A stretch of 64,000 nt of DNA from Rhynchosporium graminicola (Eukaryota; Ascomycota; Leotiomycetes; Helotiales; Ploettnerulaceae): the NCBI GenBank assembly GCA_900074885.1, contig FJUW01000001.1:992001-1056000 (forward strand), written 5' to 3'. The notes under the pieces are model-generated. The model was not told the DNA's origin and searched no databases. It was given only the letters and a program-made list of their open reading frames with translations. Positions 12,112 through 23,800 of the stretch are shown in pieces; the stretch's first letter is position 1, and each line of letters begins with the position of its first letter. The position numbers and the translations under genes are program-made.

Positions 12112-13306
12112 GTAGGATTGTGTGTAAATAGTGGGAGAGGTCGACATATTGATACCATGTATAAGATAATGCGAGTTGCTTCGCGTATTCGCTTGGAAAC
12201 TAGAGAATGGCATCGACGCAAGGCTTTGTAGTTTTTACATAAAAGACGAAATCCCATACAATTGCTGTGCCTACCTGAGTGCTAGAAAAACTACCGACGC
12301 GTCAGTCTCCCCCAGACAATTCCAAGTTACACATATAAATCAAACTTGACTTATATCCATCCATCCAGGTACTTCCAGTATCAGCACCCAAAGGAATGAA
12401 AGAATATAAAATAACTCCCCGGACGTGGACAGCTTATCAGTGGCGCGAGCTCTCGTGTTTCGCATCCTAGAAAAATACCTACCCTATTCAACCCAGACGC
12501 AGAAGTTTCATCCTCTCAGACAAAGAGGCCGCTCATTGGCCACCCCGCCTCGCTCCGTCATCTCACCTGCGGCCAACAAGCAAGCAACATGCAGCTACAA
12601 CATCACAAGGAATACTCGACGCCTGTCCTGTGAGCATGTCTCGAGATTGACTTGGAGTCAAACATGTTCTTTCGGTGTTTCAGGAGTTTGGAAACATGGT
12701 TCCGGATGTGCTGGTCGTGGGTGGGAGGAAGTAGTCATTGGTCTTTTGGGGGTTCGTGAAGACTATTATTGAATCACTTGCATCGTGTCAGTCGAGAGGT
12801 TCAAGGCGAGGGAAGAGGGTGAAAGAAGGTGAGATGGATGGGAAAGGATGGGTTTCTATGCTTTGCAATTAACCCTTGCGGGGATTAAGATGTCTTTCTA
12901 TCATTCATTTCCGTTTGTCCCTCGATGTGAATCAGAAGCGAGTCTTTCTTAAATAGCTTCGGTCGTTAGATCACCGAACACTCTTCGCTCTTCCATTGCT
13001 CAGTATTTATTTTCAGATACCTTGTTATAGTCACGTCCGTTACTGATTCAGGAAATCAGAACGATCATTTGTTCATACATTACTTGTGTTTTTCAAGACT
13101 TGCTTGCTGGTCAACTGCTTAACCATCCAATCCCAGCTCTGCACGTACCGCATCTCGCGACAGCCTCATTTCTACGTCAGAATCTGAGAGTGTTTTCAGC
13201 GCAATTTGAAAGCTATCATATTTACTCACCTGATCTGGACCTTGCCTTCGATTACATCTCGTGGAATTTAGCTTCGTTATCAAAACCCAGCTTCAGTCCA
13301 AGAAAA
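12112..13306. other. Intergenic, no gene supported
   Basis: Contains the 3' region of the coilin-like gene and the promoter of the small secreted protein gene at 13307. Short open frames here lack protein-like features. The last 300 bp are AT- and pyrimidine-rich, typical of a fungal promoter. Confidence 0.55.
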
Positions 13307-14000
13307 ATGAAGATATCCATACCCTCGCCTATCCTCCTCCTCCTCGTGCCACTGCATCAAACACACGCTCTCTTCATAACCTCCTCACTACCCACCAAGA
13401 CTCTGTCACCGGGCTCATCTTCACACATCTCATCGACATCCTGTTTACCGTCGAGACCACCATCTTCAATACCCACGATATCAACACCGACGACACAAAT
13501 AGCCGAAGCGACAATAACAGCCAAACCAGCATTCAAACCAGGCGACGAAGTCGCTTTACTGAGTCTACATCAGAAATGGCATATCACGACATATTGGAGC
13601 TGTGCGACTTTTGGGAAGGATCGTGTGTTTTGCGGCTGGTCAGTTCTAATTCCTTTCCTTTTCCTTCTTTTTGCTTTCCTTGTTCTACTTGCTATTTCTC
13701 CGAGAGAAGCTTTTGGAATCAAGTTATGTGTGCAACTCCATTCTCTGGCGTGTTTAGAAGATATACTCCCCACACGGAAGATCTATCTTGCACATCGAAG
13801 ATATATGTTCTGATGGTCCCATCGAGTATATTGCACGTGAATTCGTGTGCAAGAACTGACGACATCGCAGGCATGAACCAGTCCGTCCAGGAGGCGATGA
13901 GATAGCAGCTGCAAACCCAGGGCTGGACTTGGGTATACAGACTAAAGTCGCGGCGCTGGCTGCTGGGATTTTGGCCGTCATCTTTGCTGCTCTTTTATGA
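13307..14000 (+). CDS. Small secreted, probably GPI- or tail-anchored protein
   Basis: Two exons, 13307-13638 and 13871-14000, give 153 residues. The ATG at 13307 opens a hydrophobic signal peptide (MKISIPSPILLLLVPLHQTHA), then a Ser/Thr/Pro-rich stretch likely to be O-glycosylated, then a compact motif TYWSC, seven residues, CGWHEP. That motif spans the intron: splicing TG to G restores Trp and reads on into HEPVRPGGDE. The C-terminus is hydrophobic (KVAALAAGILAVIFAALL), as in GPI-anchor signals or a single tail anchor. The W-S-C...C-G-W-H-E pattern recurs, to my recollection, in small fungal secreted proteins of unknown function. The 232-nt intron is long for this window, so an additional internal exon cannot be excluded. 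Confidence 0.65.
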
Positions 14001-14803
14001 TGACGACGACGAGGACGATTCTTGGCTGTGTGTCTTTCTTCAGTGACTGGATCTGGCCTCGTGTATAATGGGTGGGGGTTTTCAGCGAATATACTAACAT
14101 AATCGGGTGCGGTATAGTGCGTGGTGGAAGGCACCGAAGTTCTGGCTCACATCGAACGCGTGATTAGGGAGTCGTTTGGGAGTTGGTACGGGTATTTGAT
14201 GTTCTATGGATTACCATGGCGCTATTGAATGGTGCACTGTAAACCTTTGGGAACAGGATACAGGCTTGGCTGTGCCTTAGAACGGGAGCATTCATGTACA
14301 TCAGGAAAGGCTATCAGTCAAAGTTCAAGTGCTGTGATAGACTCATGACCTTATGTACTACTCAGACTTATTGTTCGATCCTGGGTCGAGTCTTTGGTTC
14401 ATTTAAGCCACAGTACCATATAAGCTGAGAAAGAGTACCATACTAAGATGAGATTCAATTTTCAGATGCGGGTCTTATCTCAGTAAGACATTGCTGATAG
14501 AACATGAAATTGAGGAGCAATGCCAACTGCTAGTAATAATGGTAGAAAGAGCGATCTACATGAGGAGTAGAGGGCCGTTTGTCAATATCCATGAAAAAAA
14601 GGAAGGAGCGATGGAATTACTACCAAAAGGTGCCAGCAACCCTATCCCTAGCCAGCTCTCCTTCTCCAAAATCAGATCTCAGAGAGCCGAATTTCGTGAG
14701 AAAAGAAAGCTTTTATGAAGCACTGTATGAACGATGAGTACTGTACAGGAATCAATATAAATTCTCGAATGTCTCCCTCGGTCCTGAGTAGGCAGCCGTC
14801 TGA
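14001..14803. other. Intergenic, no gene supported
   Basis: 3' flanks of two convergent genes; nothing recognisable on either strand. Confidence 0.55.
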
Positions 14804-15926
14804 TCAAGTCTTCGTAATCATACACAACCTCACAGGGGCGAGGTCGGAATAAAATGGCCCTTCCTGCTCAACCGCTTTTGGAACCGCAAATTCAATTTCC
14901 TGGAATCCATATTCGTTCATCTTACACGCATTTGGAAACTTCGCGAAAGTCTCCTCACTCCTCACTGTAGCCGCGATCAGTATCTTGACATCAGGATACA
15001 GCTCGAATAGATCCCCGAACGTTGCCATTAGAGGCGAGATGTTCCTCGGGTCGTAGGTCAGGTCTGCTCCAAGCACAATATCAATATGTCGACCTAGATT
15101 CCATCGTGCATCCTCACCACCTTTGAGAGCATGTCCCCATTTCAGTTCTTTGCTTTCTGTTCGTGAAGAGAATTGCAGGCCATTAAGGTAGAAATTGGAT
15201 GAAAAGCTGGCAACTACATCGTCGTCTCCGTCAGTTGCCAAAATCTGGCCAGCTTTGAGGTACTTTGCACACAAAATCGAGAGATACCCTGTTCCAGATC
15301 CGAGTTCTAAAATAGACTTCCCGTGGATGAGATCGGGATGAGTACAAAGGTAGTTTCCTAGATGTAGACCTGCTTCCCATGTCCTCAGTCCGGTGGTACC
15401 AGCTGCAGCAAGGAGGTTCCGTGCTTCGTAAAGGGTGATTGTTGGATTCTGATCAATCTGAGGAGGAAGGGAAGAGGGAGAATAGGTGACGTAGGATTTC
15501 TGCTGCACCGAGGCTTCTTCACTTTGTAGAGGAGTGGAAAGTAAGAGTGCAAGACAATTCATGAGATCATCAGATATGCCCTGAAGTTTTACAAAAACGT
15601 TAGAGAGATTCTGTTCAGTTTACGAGACATGAAGCGACATAAAGATAAATGAAAAGGAAGTGAGTGCATACTTCTTCATCCCAATCCTGAATGCTGGCCT
15701 CGATTCTTTTCATCAGCTCTTTCAATACTCGTAACTGATATCTCGGAGGTGGAACATATTGAACTTCTTCTGAGAATATCCGTTTGTAAAGAGTTCGTTG
15801 AAATGCATCATTCCTAAGATGCTCTTCAGCTGGGTAGGTGAGCTCCAGCGTGACTTGAAGGTATTGACGACAAAACCGCTCGAGCTGTTGCTTTGCATTC
15901 ACTGACAGTTGACGCTCCATTCCCAT
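14804..15926 (-). CDS. efm3: FAM86/EFM3-type protein-lysine methyltransferase
   Basis: Two exons (15672-15926 and 14804-15580, intron 15581-15671) give 343 residues. The first 85 residues match a FAM86 N-terminal helical domain (QQLERFCRQYLQ..., YKRIFSEEVQYVPPPRYQL). The second exon holds the class I methyltransferase core: the LRTWEAGLHLGNYL lead-in, SAM-binding motif SILELGSGTGYLSIL, ATDGDDDVV, and the ADLTYDP motif. Yeast EFM3 and human EEF2KMT methylate a lysine of elongation factor 2, so the likely substrate is eEF2 in the cytoplasm. The initiator could be the first Met (MGM) or the third codon; I use the first. Divergently transcribed from the eS24 gene. Confidence 0.87.
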
Positions 15927-16280
15927 ACCATTTGAAAGATCGAATCATCATACACAACTTGCGGTCTCATCTCAGAGAGATGCCGCTATTCTTGTACCAC
16001 ACCAAAAAGAGGTACGGCCATGATTTAGTCACGTTTCCCCGAGCTTGAGTCGATGACTTCTTAAGCCTGAGGCCAACCTAGGGCTAGCACCCTTTTCACC
16101 TAAAATCTCTGTGTGCTCGCTAAAAATGCCCCATCAAATCACGCTAGGTGGATAACGACTTGTTCAGTCCAACGCCGCAAATCTTCCTACGCCGACAGCG
16201 CCCTCACGACAACCTCAACGACCGACCTCTGTCTCAACACCGCAGACAGACGCATCGGATCTCTCACAAAATCCGCCAAG
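15927..16280. promoter_or_regulatory. Shared divergent promoter region (EFM3-like / eS24)
   Basis: Only 354 bp separate the start codons of the methyltransferase (minus) and ribosomal protein eS24 (plus), both translation-related. No coding frame fits. Pyrimidine-rich tracts lie on the eS24 side. Co-regulation is an inference from the layout only. Confidence 0.5.
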
Positions 16281-16991
16281 ATGGCAGACCGCGAGCAACC
16301 AGTTACGCTGAGAACGCGCAAGTTTATCAGAAACCCCCTCCTCGGCCGCAAGCAAATGGTCATGTAAGTGATTGAAGTTCCTGCAGCGAATCCGTCGATT
16401 GCGCCACCCGGGCTCTCCTCGATATCGAAGAATTCGCGAAGAATGGGAGGATTTGGGATCGCGGAGGGTTTGGGAGCTGCATTCATACACATACACATAT
16501 TTTGAGATTGAGTTCTGACCTGGTATTCTTCTCGCAGTGATATTCTCCACCCAAACCGTGCCAACATCTCCAAGGATGAACTCCGTGGCAAGCTCGCCGA
16601 GATGTACAAGGCCAACAAGGACCAAGTCAACGTCTTTGGTCTCCAGACCCAGTTCGGTGGTGGCAAGACGACCGGATTCGCGCTCGTGTACGATTCGCCC
16701 GAGGCATTGAAGAAGTTCGAGCCACACTACAGATTGGTCCGTGTTGGATTTGCGTCGAAGATCGAGAAGCCCAGCAGACAACAGCGTACGTTTTCCCAGA
16801 TCTATTCGCTCCAGCTGGGTTACATTTCCACACTTTGGATGGTGGAGGCTATATGTTTCAAAATGGAGTGGTTACATCATCGAACAGAAAGCTAATACAT
16901 CCGACCTCTAGGCAAGCAACGCAAGAACAGACAGAAGACTCTTCGCGGAACGGCAAAGGTCAAGGGTGCATCCAAGAAGAAGGACAAGTAG
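16281..16991 (+). CDS. rps24: 40S ribosomal protein eS24
   Basis: Three exons, 16281-16363, 16538-16785 and 16912-16991, encode 136 residues, the normal eS24 length. The protein has the family blocks [59 protein letters not shown] and [18 protein letters not shown], and ends in a basic tail SRQQRKQRKNR...KKKDK. Both introns split codons (phases 2 and 1) and the frame is restored exactly. eS24 sits on the small ribosomal subunit and helps 18S rRNA maturation. The first intron is long (174 nt), as is common in fungal ribosomal protein genes. Confidence 0.97.
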
Positions 16992-17847
16992 ACTATCCGC
17001 TTGGTCAGTTCTCTTTGGTGTATGCGGGGAAGGGAGACGGACGACGGAGGCAAAATGGTGTTTATGCGGATATGGGCCTTTGTCACTTCGCAAATACAAC
17101 TGTTTGGCTCTCCGTTATTTTTGCATGCATGCATGGATTCCGATGGCATGGGGAATATGGGAAGGTTGCATAATTTCTCATGAAACCTGAGGACCGTACA
17201 TTACAATCAAGGCGTTTGCTTCTCATGACAACACCTGTCGGCTTCTGAAGTGTGTAAGTGAGTAAGAGAAGTGAGTGAGTGAGTGAGTGATCGTGAGATG
17301 GATTTGGTCTGCATGCATTGGGATTCGCCATAGGAATTTCGTGTAGTTCATTTGACCCCATGCCAAAGGAAAGGGCCAGAGGAAAGAGTTGGCCATGGGT
17401 GAGGCAAGCATCAGTAACGCCACTCAGAAGTCTTTCGGTGAAGGTCTCTGAAGCCAAACCAGCTCGCTCGTTCTGCTGCAAATTCCTTGATGCGTGGTCC
17501 TGCAGAAAGTTTCATTTCCTAGGCAGCAAGCAGTGCGTTCCTCGCTCCCAAGTATTGTGCCTAGTATCCATTCACTCTCTGGCAGTACCACACATAAGAA
17601 GATGGCCGCTGAAATCAATCGACTGCAGATAATCCTGCCAGTCCCCAGCTCCTGGGGGAATCATTCCCGTCTTTTCCTACCTACCAGAACCTACCCAGCT
17701 ACGCAGCAAAGTGACATGGCACGGTTCATCAGAAGTTTCTGTGTCACCAAGACGTAAGTGCAGTTCAGATTTGTAGTAATACTGGTGTCAATTTCTAGGT
17801 ATACGTTTCTAACCTCCAACCTCAATCCTCACCACCCAGTTAAACCC
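16992..17847. other. Intergenic between convergent genes
   Basis: 3' flank of eS24 and of the giant transporter gene. Contains a short GTGA microsatellite. No coding region supported. Confidence 0.55.
17272..17291. repeat. Short (GTGA)n microsatellite
   Basis: About five consecutive GTGA units, preceded by imperfect GTGTAAGTGAGTAAG units. Confidence 0.85.
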
Positions 17848-20800
17848 CTATCTCCCCATCCTCCCAGTAGGAACCTCCTCCCCGTTCAAAGAATACACAC
17901 TCCCCCGATAGTACCAGCCTCGAAATCCACCACCAGACTCCTCAACCTCTTGCACACCACCTCGAGCACCCCAAGCTTTCCAGACAATCTCAAGAATCTG
18001 TACGAGGACTCTAGCTACCAATCTCGACAAGTACTTTGAATAACCGTCTTCTTCGGCAAGCACCGATTCCTCACCCGGAGACGCAAATGTCACAGTCTTC
18101 TTCATTTTCCTCCTCTCGCCAATCTCATCACCTACTCCTGGATTCCCTTCCTCGCCATACTGGTCCCCTTCCTCGCGCTTCCTCTGCCACTCGTACCTCT
18201 CGACAAAGCAGCTGGGCGACCTGACCCGTTTCCCGAGCCCCCACGACTTAGCATCTCTCTGTGTCCTCCCAGATCACCTTGTTCCGGACCACCCAGTCCA
18301 TTATCGCTACGGCTCCGCCTACTTCCTCGAGAACTATGCCTGCTCAAACTTCTGCGAACTGTATTGACGAGTTCGATTTCTTTATCGTGGATAATGATCG
18401 CCAGCTCGTTCATAGCCGCTTGATTCGGATGCTTGGCTTCGAGACTCTTTTCGTCAACCAGCTTGTTCTTGAGTCGGATCTCGCTGAAGCGTGAGAGGCT
18501 GCCAAGTTCGAGGAGACACATGCGGCGCGTAGTGTAGTGAGGGTTACCAATGATGATCGGACGCCACGGTTCTTCCTCTTGCACACCTTCTTGTTGGCGG
18601 ATAGCAGAGGCACGGCGAGCATTATGGTACCGCTCCATCTCATCCTTCTTGGAGTCTGGGATAATTTGCACATCGGTGTAGCGAATGAGACTTAAAAGAA
18701 GCAATACCGAAAGAATGAGGAGTATACCGGCCATAACTCCAGTTGCTGCTTGTTGTCCAAGGTGGCGTGTGAGGACTCCCCCAATGCCAGAGGCCGCTGC
18801 GGCAACCAAGTAACCAAAGCCTTGGGTAATAGCGAAGCCAGATGCGACACGTGGGAATGACGAATAATTCGTTCTCTTGCTCGCAGCTTTGCTACCAGCC
18901 GATCCTCTGCTACGGCCAGTCATTCCAGGCTGGAGATCGGATGTGTCAAAAGTTTCCATGATGATACCATGACATTCTGCCATAGCAAGATTTGATAGGA
19001 AGCCGACGAGTGCAGCAAGGAGAACAGGCACTATATAGGGGATTGGAGGACCGGCTGATGATAAAGTGTACGCGATACCAGAAAGCGGAAGACACAAGAC
19101 GAATATCGATCGTCGGAGCATGTGTGAAGTCCAGGAGATCTTCTTCTTGATGGTACCATCATCGCTCACAGGAGCGAGTTGACGAGCTCGACTGAATATA
19201 GATGCCTTCTGGAATGGAATGGCAACCAGGGCACCAACAGGTATTGCTAGACTTGCAGCACCCACTTGTGGAGAATTGAACTTATAATCTTTGGACATCA
19301 GAGCACCCAGCAACTATACATTGTTAGTTCCGATCAAAAGTTCATTTCATAGAGCCATACCAAGGTAATGAGTAATTGCTGACCATAAATCCAAGCTACG
19401 TATAACGCCATGATAAGAAAGCCAGGCTGTCGAACCATTCTTGTGCTCAGCACGACACCAGCATGGAATTCTTCACCCCACCATCTGGGACCAGTCTGGA
19501 AGATATGCATCTTGACTTCACCGCGTGCAAGTCTGCGAGATACATCTCCTCCTCCTTCATTGAGGACTTCAGCCACCGATCTTCTGAAAGCAGAGCGTCG
19601 AACCTCCGGACACAGAACATTCAGCAACATGACAAATGCAATAATGCAAATGCTGATGTAAAAGCCCCAAGCTGGGTTCAAGGTATCAATGATAACTGCT
19701 CCGATCATGAAGCCAAGGCCAATGGAGCCAAGTGCAGACCAGGTCCAGAGTCCGAGCCAAACACCCATACCACCACCGTGTCTTCTCACATCAAACTCAT
19801 CTACATGCTCTTGATGAGGGTTTGTACTTTGCAGCGAGGCACCAAAGAGATCCGTGAGCATTTGCTTGAAGTTCATGTTCGCAAAACCGAGACAGAATCC
19901 CATGAGAGACCGAGACAAGATGAGTCCGACTCTCCACCTTGCCACATATGGTGATCGAAATTCACCAACCGCAAGTGCCTGTGGAAAAAGTAGAGGCATA
20001 GCGAGTGACAGAGCTCCCATGATGTAGGGCTTCCGCCCATGGAGTAAGGGTAGCGGCCAAAAGAAAAATGTAGGGATAGCCAGACCAATAAAGAAGAATA
20101 CGTTTCCGAGAACTGTATAGTGATGAAAGTCGACAATGTAGTACTGAATGGCGGGCGTTTCTCCAGCGTAGATTCCCACCAGGATTCCGATCAATGATGT
20201 GCTAATACAAGCAACAGTTGCAACGAATCGCTTTCGTCCGGTAGACCAGTCTCTAGCAATCGTCTGCCGCTTGTGAGACCTGGCCAAGCTGAAGCCTTTG
20301 GCGTGGTGATCTCGAAGACTGACATGCCTTTTCCCACCCAGGGAGAATTGATTCCTCTTGCTCTCTCGCTCCCCCTTCGTCGTTGGAGGTAGATTTGGAT
20401 CAGGACTATCTCGCAACTCCACTACTTCGTATGGTCTGCTCTTACTTCGACTCAGCTCACCTCCAATTCCAGCTCCGGCTCCAGCTCCGGCGCCACCTCC
20501 TCCACGATGGCGAACACCATAACCAGTGTTGAAGTCGAGGACTTCACTGTATGTCATGTCAGACCCATCCAGACTGTGTGTAAAGCGTCTCGTATTGGGA
20601 TCGATGAGTTTTGGCTCCGGCACAACCGTCTGTCCTCGAGTCTCCGGTCCGGGGGAAGGCTCTACCTTAGACTGATCGATATTTGGCCAATCATAGATTC
20701 GACCAGTCTTTGCCGTGTGACCTGATTCAAACTTGGATTTCGACTGTGCTTGTTCAGCTTGATTTCTCAATGCTAACGAGCTCGCCCGGTTTGTGATCGG

Positions 20801-23800
20801 AGGATGATGGTTTTCAAGTATATAGTCACGTACCTCTTGCTTCCCAGGAATCTCTGAAGCAGCAAGTTTCGTTCGGATAGCCTGATGGTCCTCTTCCGAA
20901 TGTTCTTTGGCAGAGACTGGAACGGAATCGGTGCCTCTGCGAGGAGTGAGCTGTGGCAGAGGTAAAGCCTTATCCGTGCCACGGGGATCGTTGTTCGTAT
21001 CCCTTGTTGCACCGTTGCTGTCCTCAGCAATGGTACTGTTGTTAGTTGCTCTTTCAGGCGTGGGGCGTGTCGGAGACTTTGCAGAGCTTTTGCGGTGTTC
21101 GCTGCTTCGTCGCTCTACACTGAAAGGTTCGAGTGTCCCGAAGTCGGGCTTATCACCATTCTCGTTCCTTTCTTCATTTTTCTCCAGACGTATTGGTGGG
21201 ATTGTAACTGTAGTTGTCCGTCTTGGTCCAGGCTGCATGCCGGTACTACCATCTTGATTCATGCTTTGATGTCGAGAAGTATTCATTTGGGTGATGTCCA
21301 CGTTGGTTTCGGTGCGCATTGAACGAGGGTCTGCTGCCTTGATAGGATGAATGGAGTCCTTTCTATCCTGATCAGGACGAGCTTCCACGTTCGTAGAGGC
21401 TCGTGATTGAGGGAAAGATGCTGGTGGGTATGGTGTTGAGACACGGCCTGTTGGTGGCCATCCTGATCCATTTTTCGAAGGCGGTTTGTTCGCAGAGACT
21501 GTGACGCTTCGAGTATGGGCTGGAATAGGAGGGTCTTCGTCATCAGGGAGCTCAGACTCACTGCTTCCTGAGTAACTCCGAAGACTCTCATGAACACTGT
21601 AGTCACTTAGATCGGAGTCCGAGTAACGAGTGGCAGGAACCCTTGATTGCATTCGACTAGGCAAAGATGGAAGTGTGGAACCTGTACCGCCCTTCGATGG
21701 ATTCTTCTGGCTGTCATGCAAGATATTGATGGATTTCTCAAGTCCGTCCTGGAGGTTTGCAACTTCGGTGCTATCAGTTGCTTGTCTGGCGATGAAGAGA
21801 GCTTCGTTCATCAGATTTTCCAAATCTTTAATAGTGCGCGTGAACGTTTCTGAAATATCTGTTCTTTTGCCTTCCCTGGCCTTGGGAGGCTGCGGCTTGG
21901 TAACGCCTTTTACGATATTCAAAGGCCTTGGAGTTTGACCCAAGTACAAGTCATCCACAGGTTTAGCAGGAGCCGTCTGAGATCTGACAGGCCGAGCCCC
22001 TTTTGTTCTTGGGGGAAGAGCAGTGAAACGAGTCTCGTACGGACCATTTGATGATAAGAGCTCCTTTAGCCAATGGACGGTGTTCTTGCGACCAAGACGC
22101 TCTACAGAGAGTGAAGCAGAGCTCATGCTCTTACGGTGGCTAGGAGGCTGATCCAAAAACGCCAATTCCACAGCATCTTTGTCCTTGTCTGCCGAGCCAG
22201 CACTTCTGAGCGAGCCGACCGAGGACGCGGAACGAAGGCCCCGGCTACCTCTGGGGATGAGGCGCTCGTATGAACGCTTCCGAGAACCCATAAGAGAGCC
22301 GAGAGCCAAGACCGTATTAGATGAGTTCGTAGCTTTGGTCTTGGGACTCAGGACCTGGTTTCTCGAAGAATGCCGCGTTGGGATTGCGGTGTACGTAGCC
22401 GACGAGCCTTTCTTCGACGCAGGAGCCTTGGAAAGCCGCCAACCTTGACTGCTGTGATCCACAGGGGCTGTCTTGTCAGCGTCGAGGGGGATCGTCTCTA
22501 AATCCGCCGGCGAGAATGACCTTGGTGGTGATATGTGAGTTTGTTGAGTATTCAAAGGGCGTCGTGGATCAAGAAATGTGCGGGATAACTCAGGAATACT
22601 CAAGTCTTTGCCCTGTCCAGGATCGTTCTCGCGGGAAGAAATAGATGCAGGATATGATTTATGAACGGGAGAACTGGCCTTTGGTGGCGCTGGAGTAGCG
22701 TGTGCTTTTGTCGAAGCTTTCCGTGACCCTAGATCTTCTGTCTTTGGCTGTCTTTGGCCAATTTCCCGACCAGACAGGATGACAGTGGCCTCGGACTCTT
22801 TATCGGAAGGCAACAACGGCTTCCTCGCAGCAACACGTTGAATTTGCTCATCCGCATTCTTAGAGGCTCGTGTGAGTGATGCGGATACAAGTTGTCGGTA
22901 TTCGTTTGAGGACTTATCCATTCCAGGTGGCACAACAATGTCTTGTACAGCTTTTCGAACCGCAATTTGAACGGCATCCTGAACAGCCTCTTTTACAGCG
23001 GGAACAAAGCCCCAATACTCTGCATTCGAGGTATCCATAGGTGGGCGAGACGATTGACTCTGAATCGGCCGCGGATGCTCCGAATGGTTTCCCTCATAAG
23101 AAGGTGGAATGACTGTATCTTTGCTGGAGAAGGACACAGGATCTAATTTCCGAAGGTTGTCTCCTTGACCAATCGTGATATTTTGCCTGGAGTTAAATGG
23201 TGATCCCCATTCATCACCATGCTCAACCTTCACCTCGTTCACAGCAGTTTCAGTATTTGCATTGTCCGGAAATTGACATTCGCCTAGCTCGTGGGACTTT
23301 GGGGAGACTGGTCGGCTTGCGGAAGCTGGAATTGATTTGCCTGGTTTGGAAACTGCTGGGAGCGTATCCTCTGCTGGGGACCTGACAAGGCTGATAGAAT
23401 CAACAGATCTGCTGGTAGTAGGTCCATGACTTTCATGTTTCTCAGATGCCATTGCATGGATTATCTGCTCCTCGGCTTCTTGGATCCGACCTCGCACACT
23501 GTCCACAAGATCTTTGGCCCTTTGTAGATCTGTCAGGTGGCCAGCAATGGGGACTGTATTTCCAATTCCAGGGCGATCTGAAGGGCCATTCACAGGCTCT
23601 CTGTTGATTTGTTTGCCTTGCTGAGCTCGCGCACTGTCTACAACTGAGCCCTGCGCTGTGTATACTGCACCTTTGGAAGGCCTACCACCAGCCATTCCAG
23701 AAGTTTCAGCACCAGAGATATTGAGATTGTGATTTCCCTTAGCATAATTGTCCATCGTCTCGCTTGTATCAAAGTACTCCGTCTCTCTTTGCGAACACTT

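Noticed and set aside
13261..13905. 214-codon open frame overlapping the secreted protein gene
   Set aside because: Alternate frame of the same region; only the frame at 13307 has a signal peptide and splices to a sensible C-terminus.
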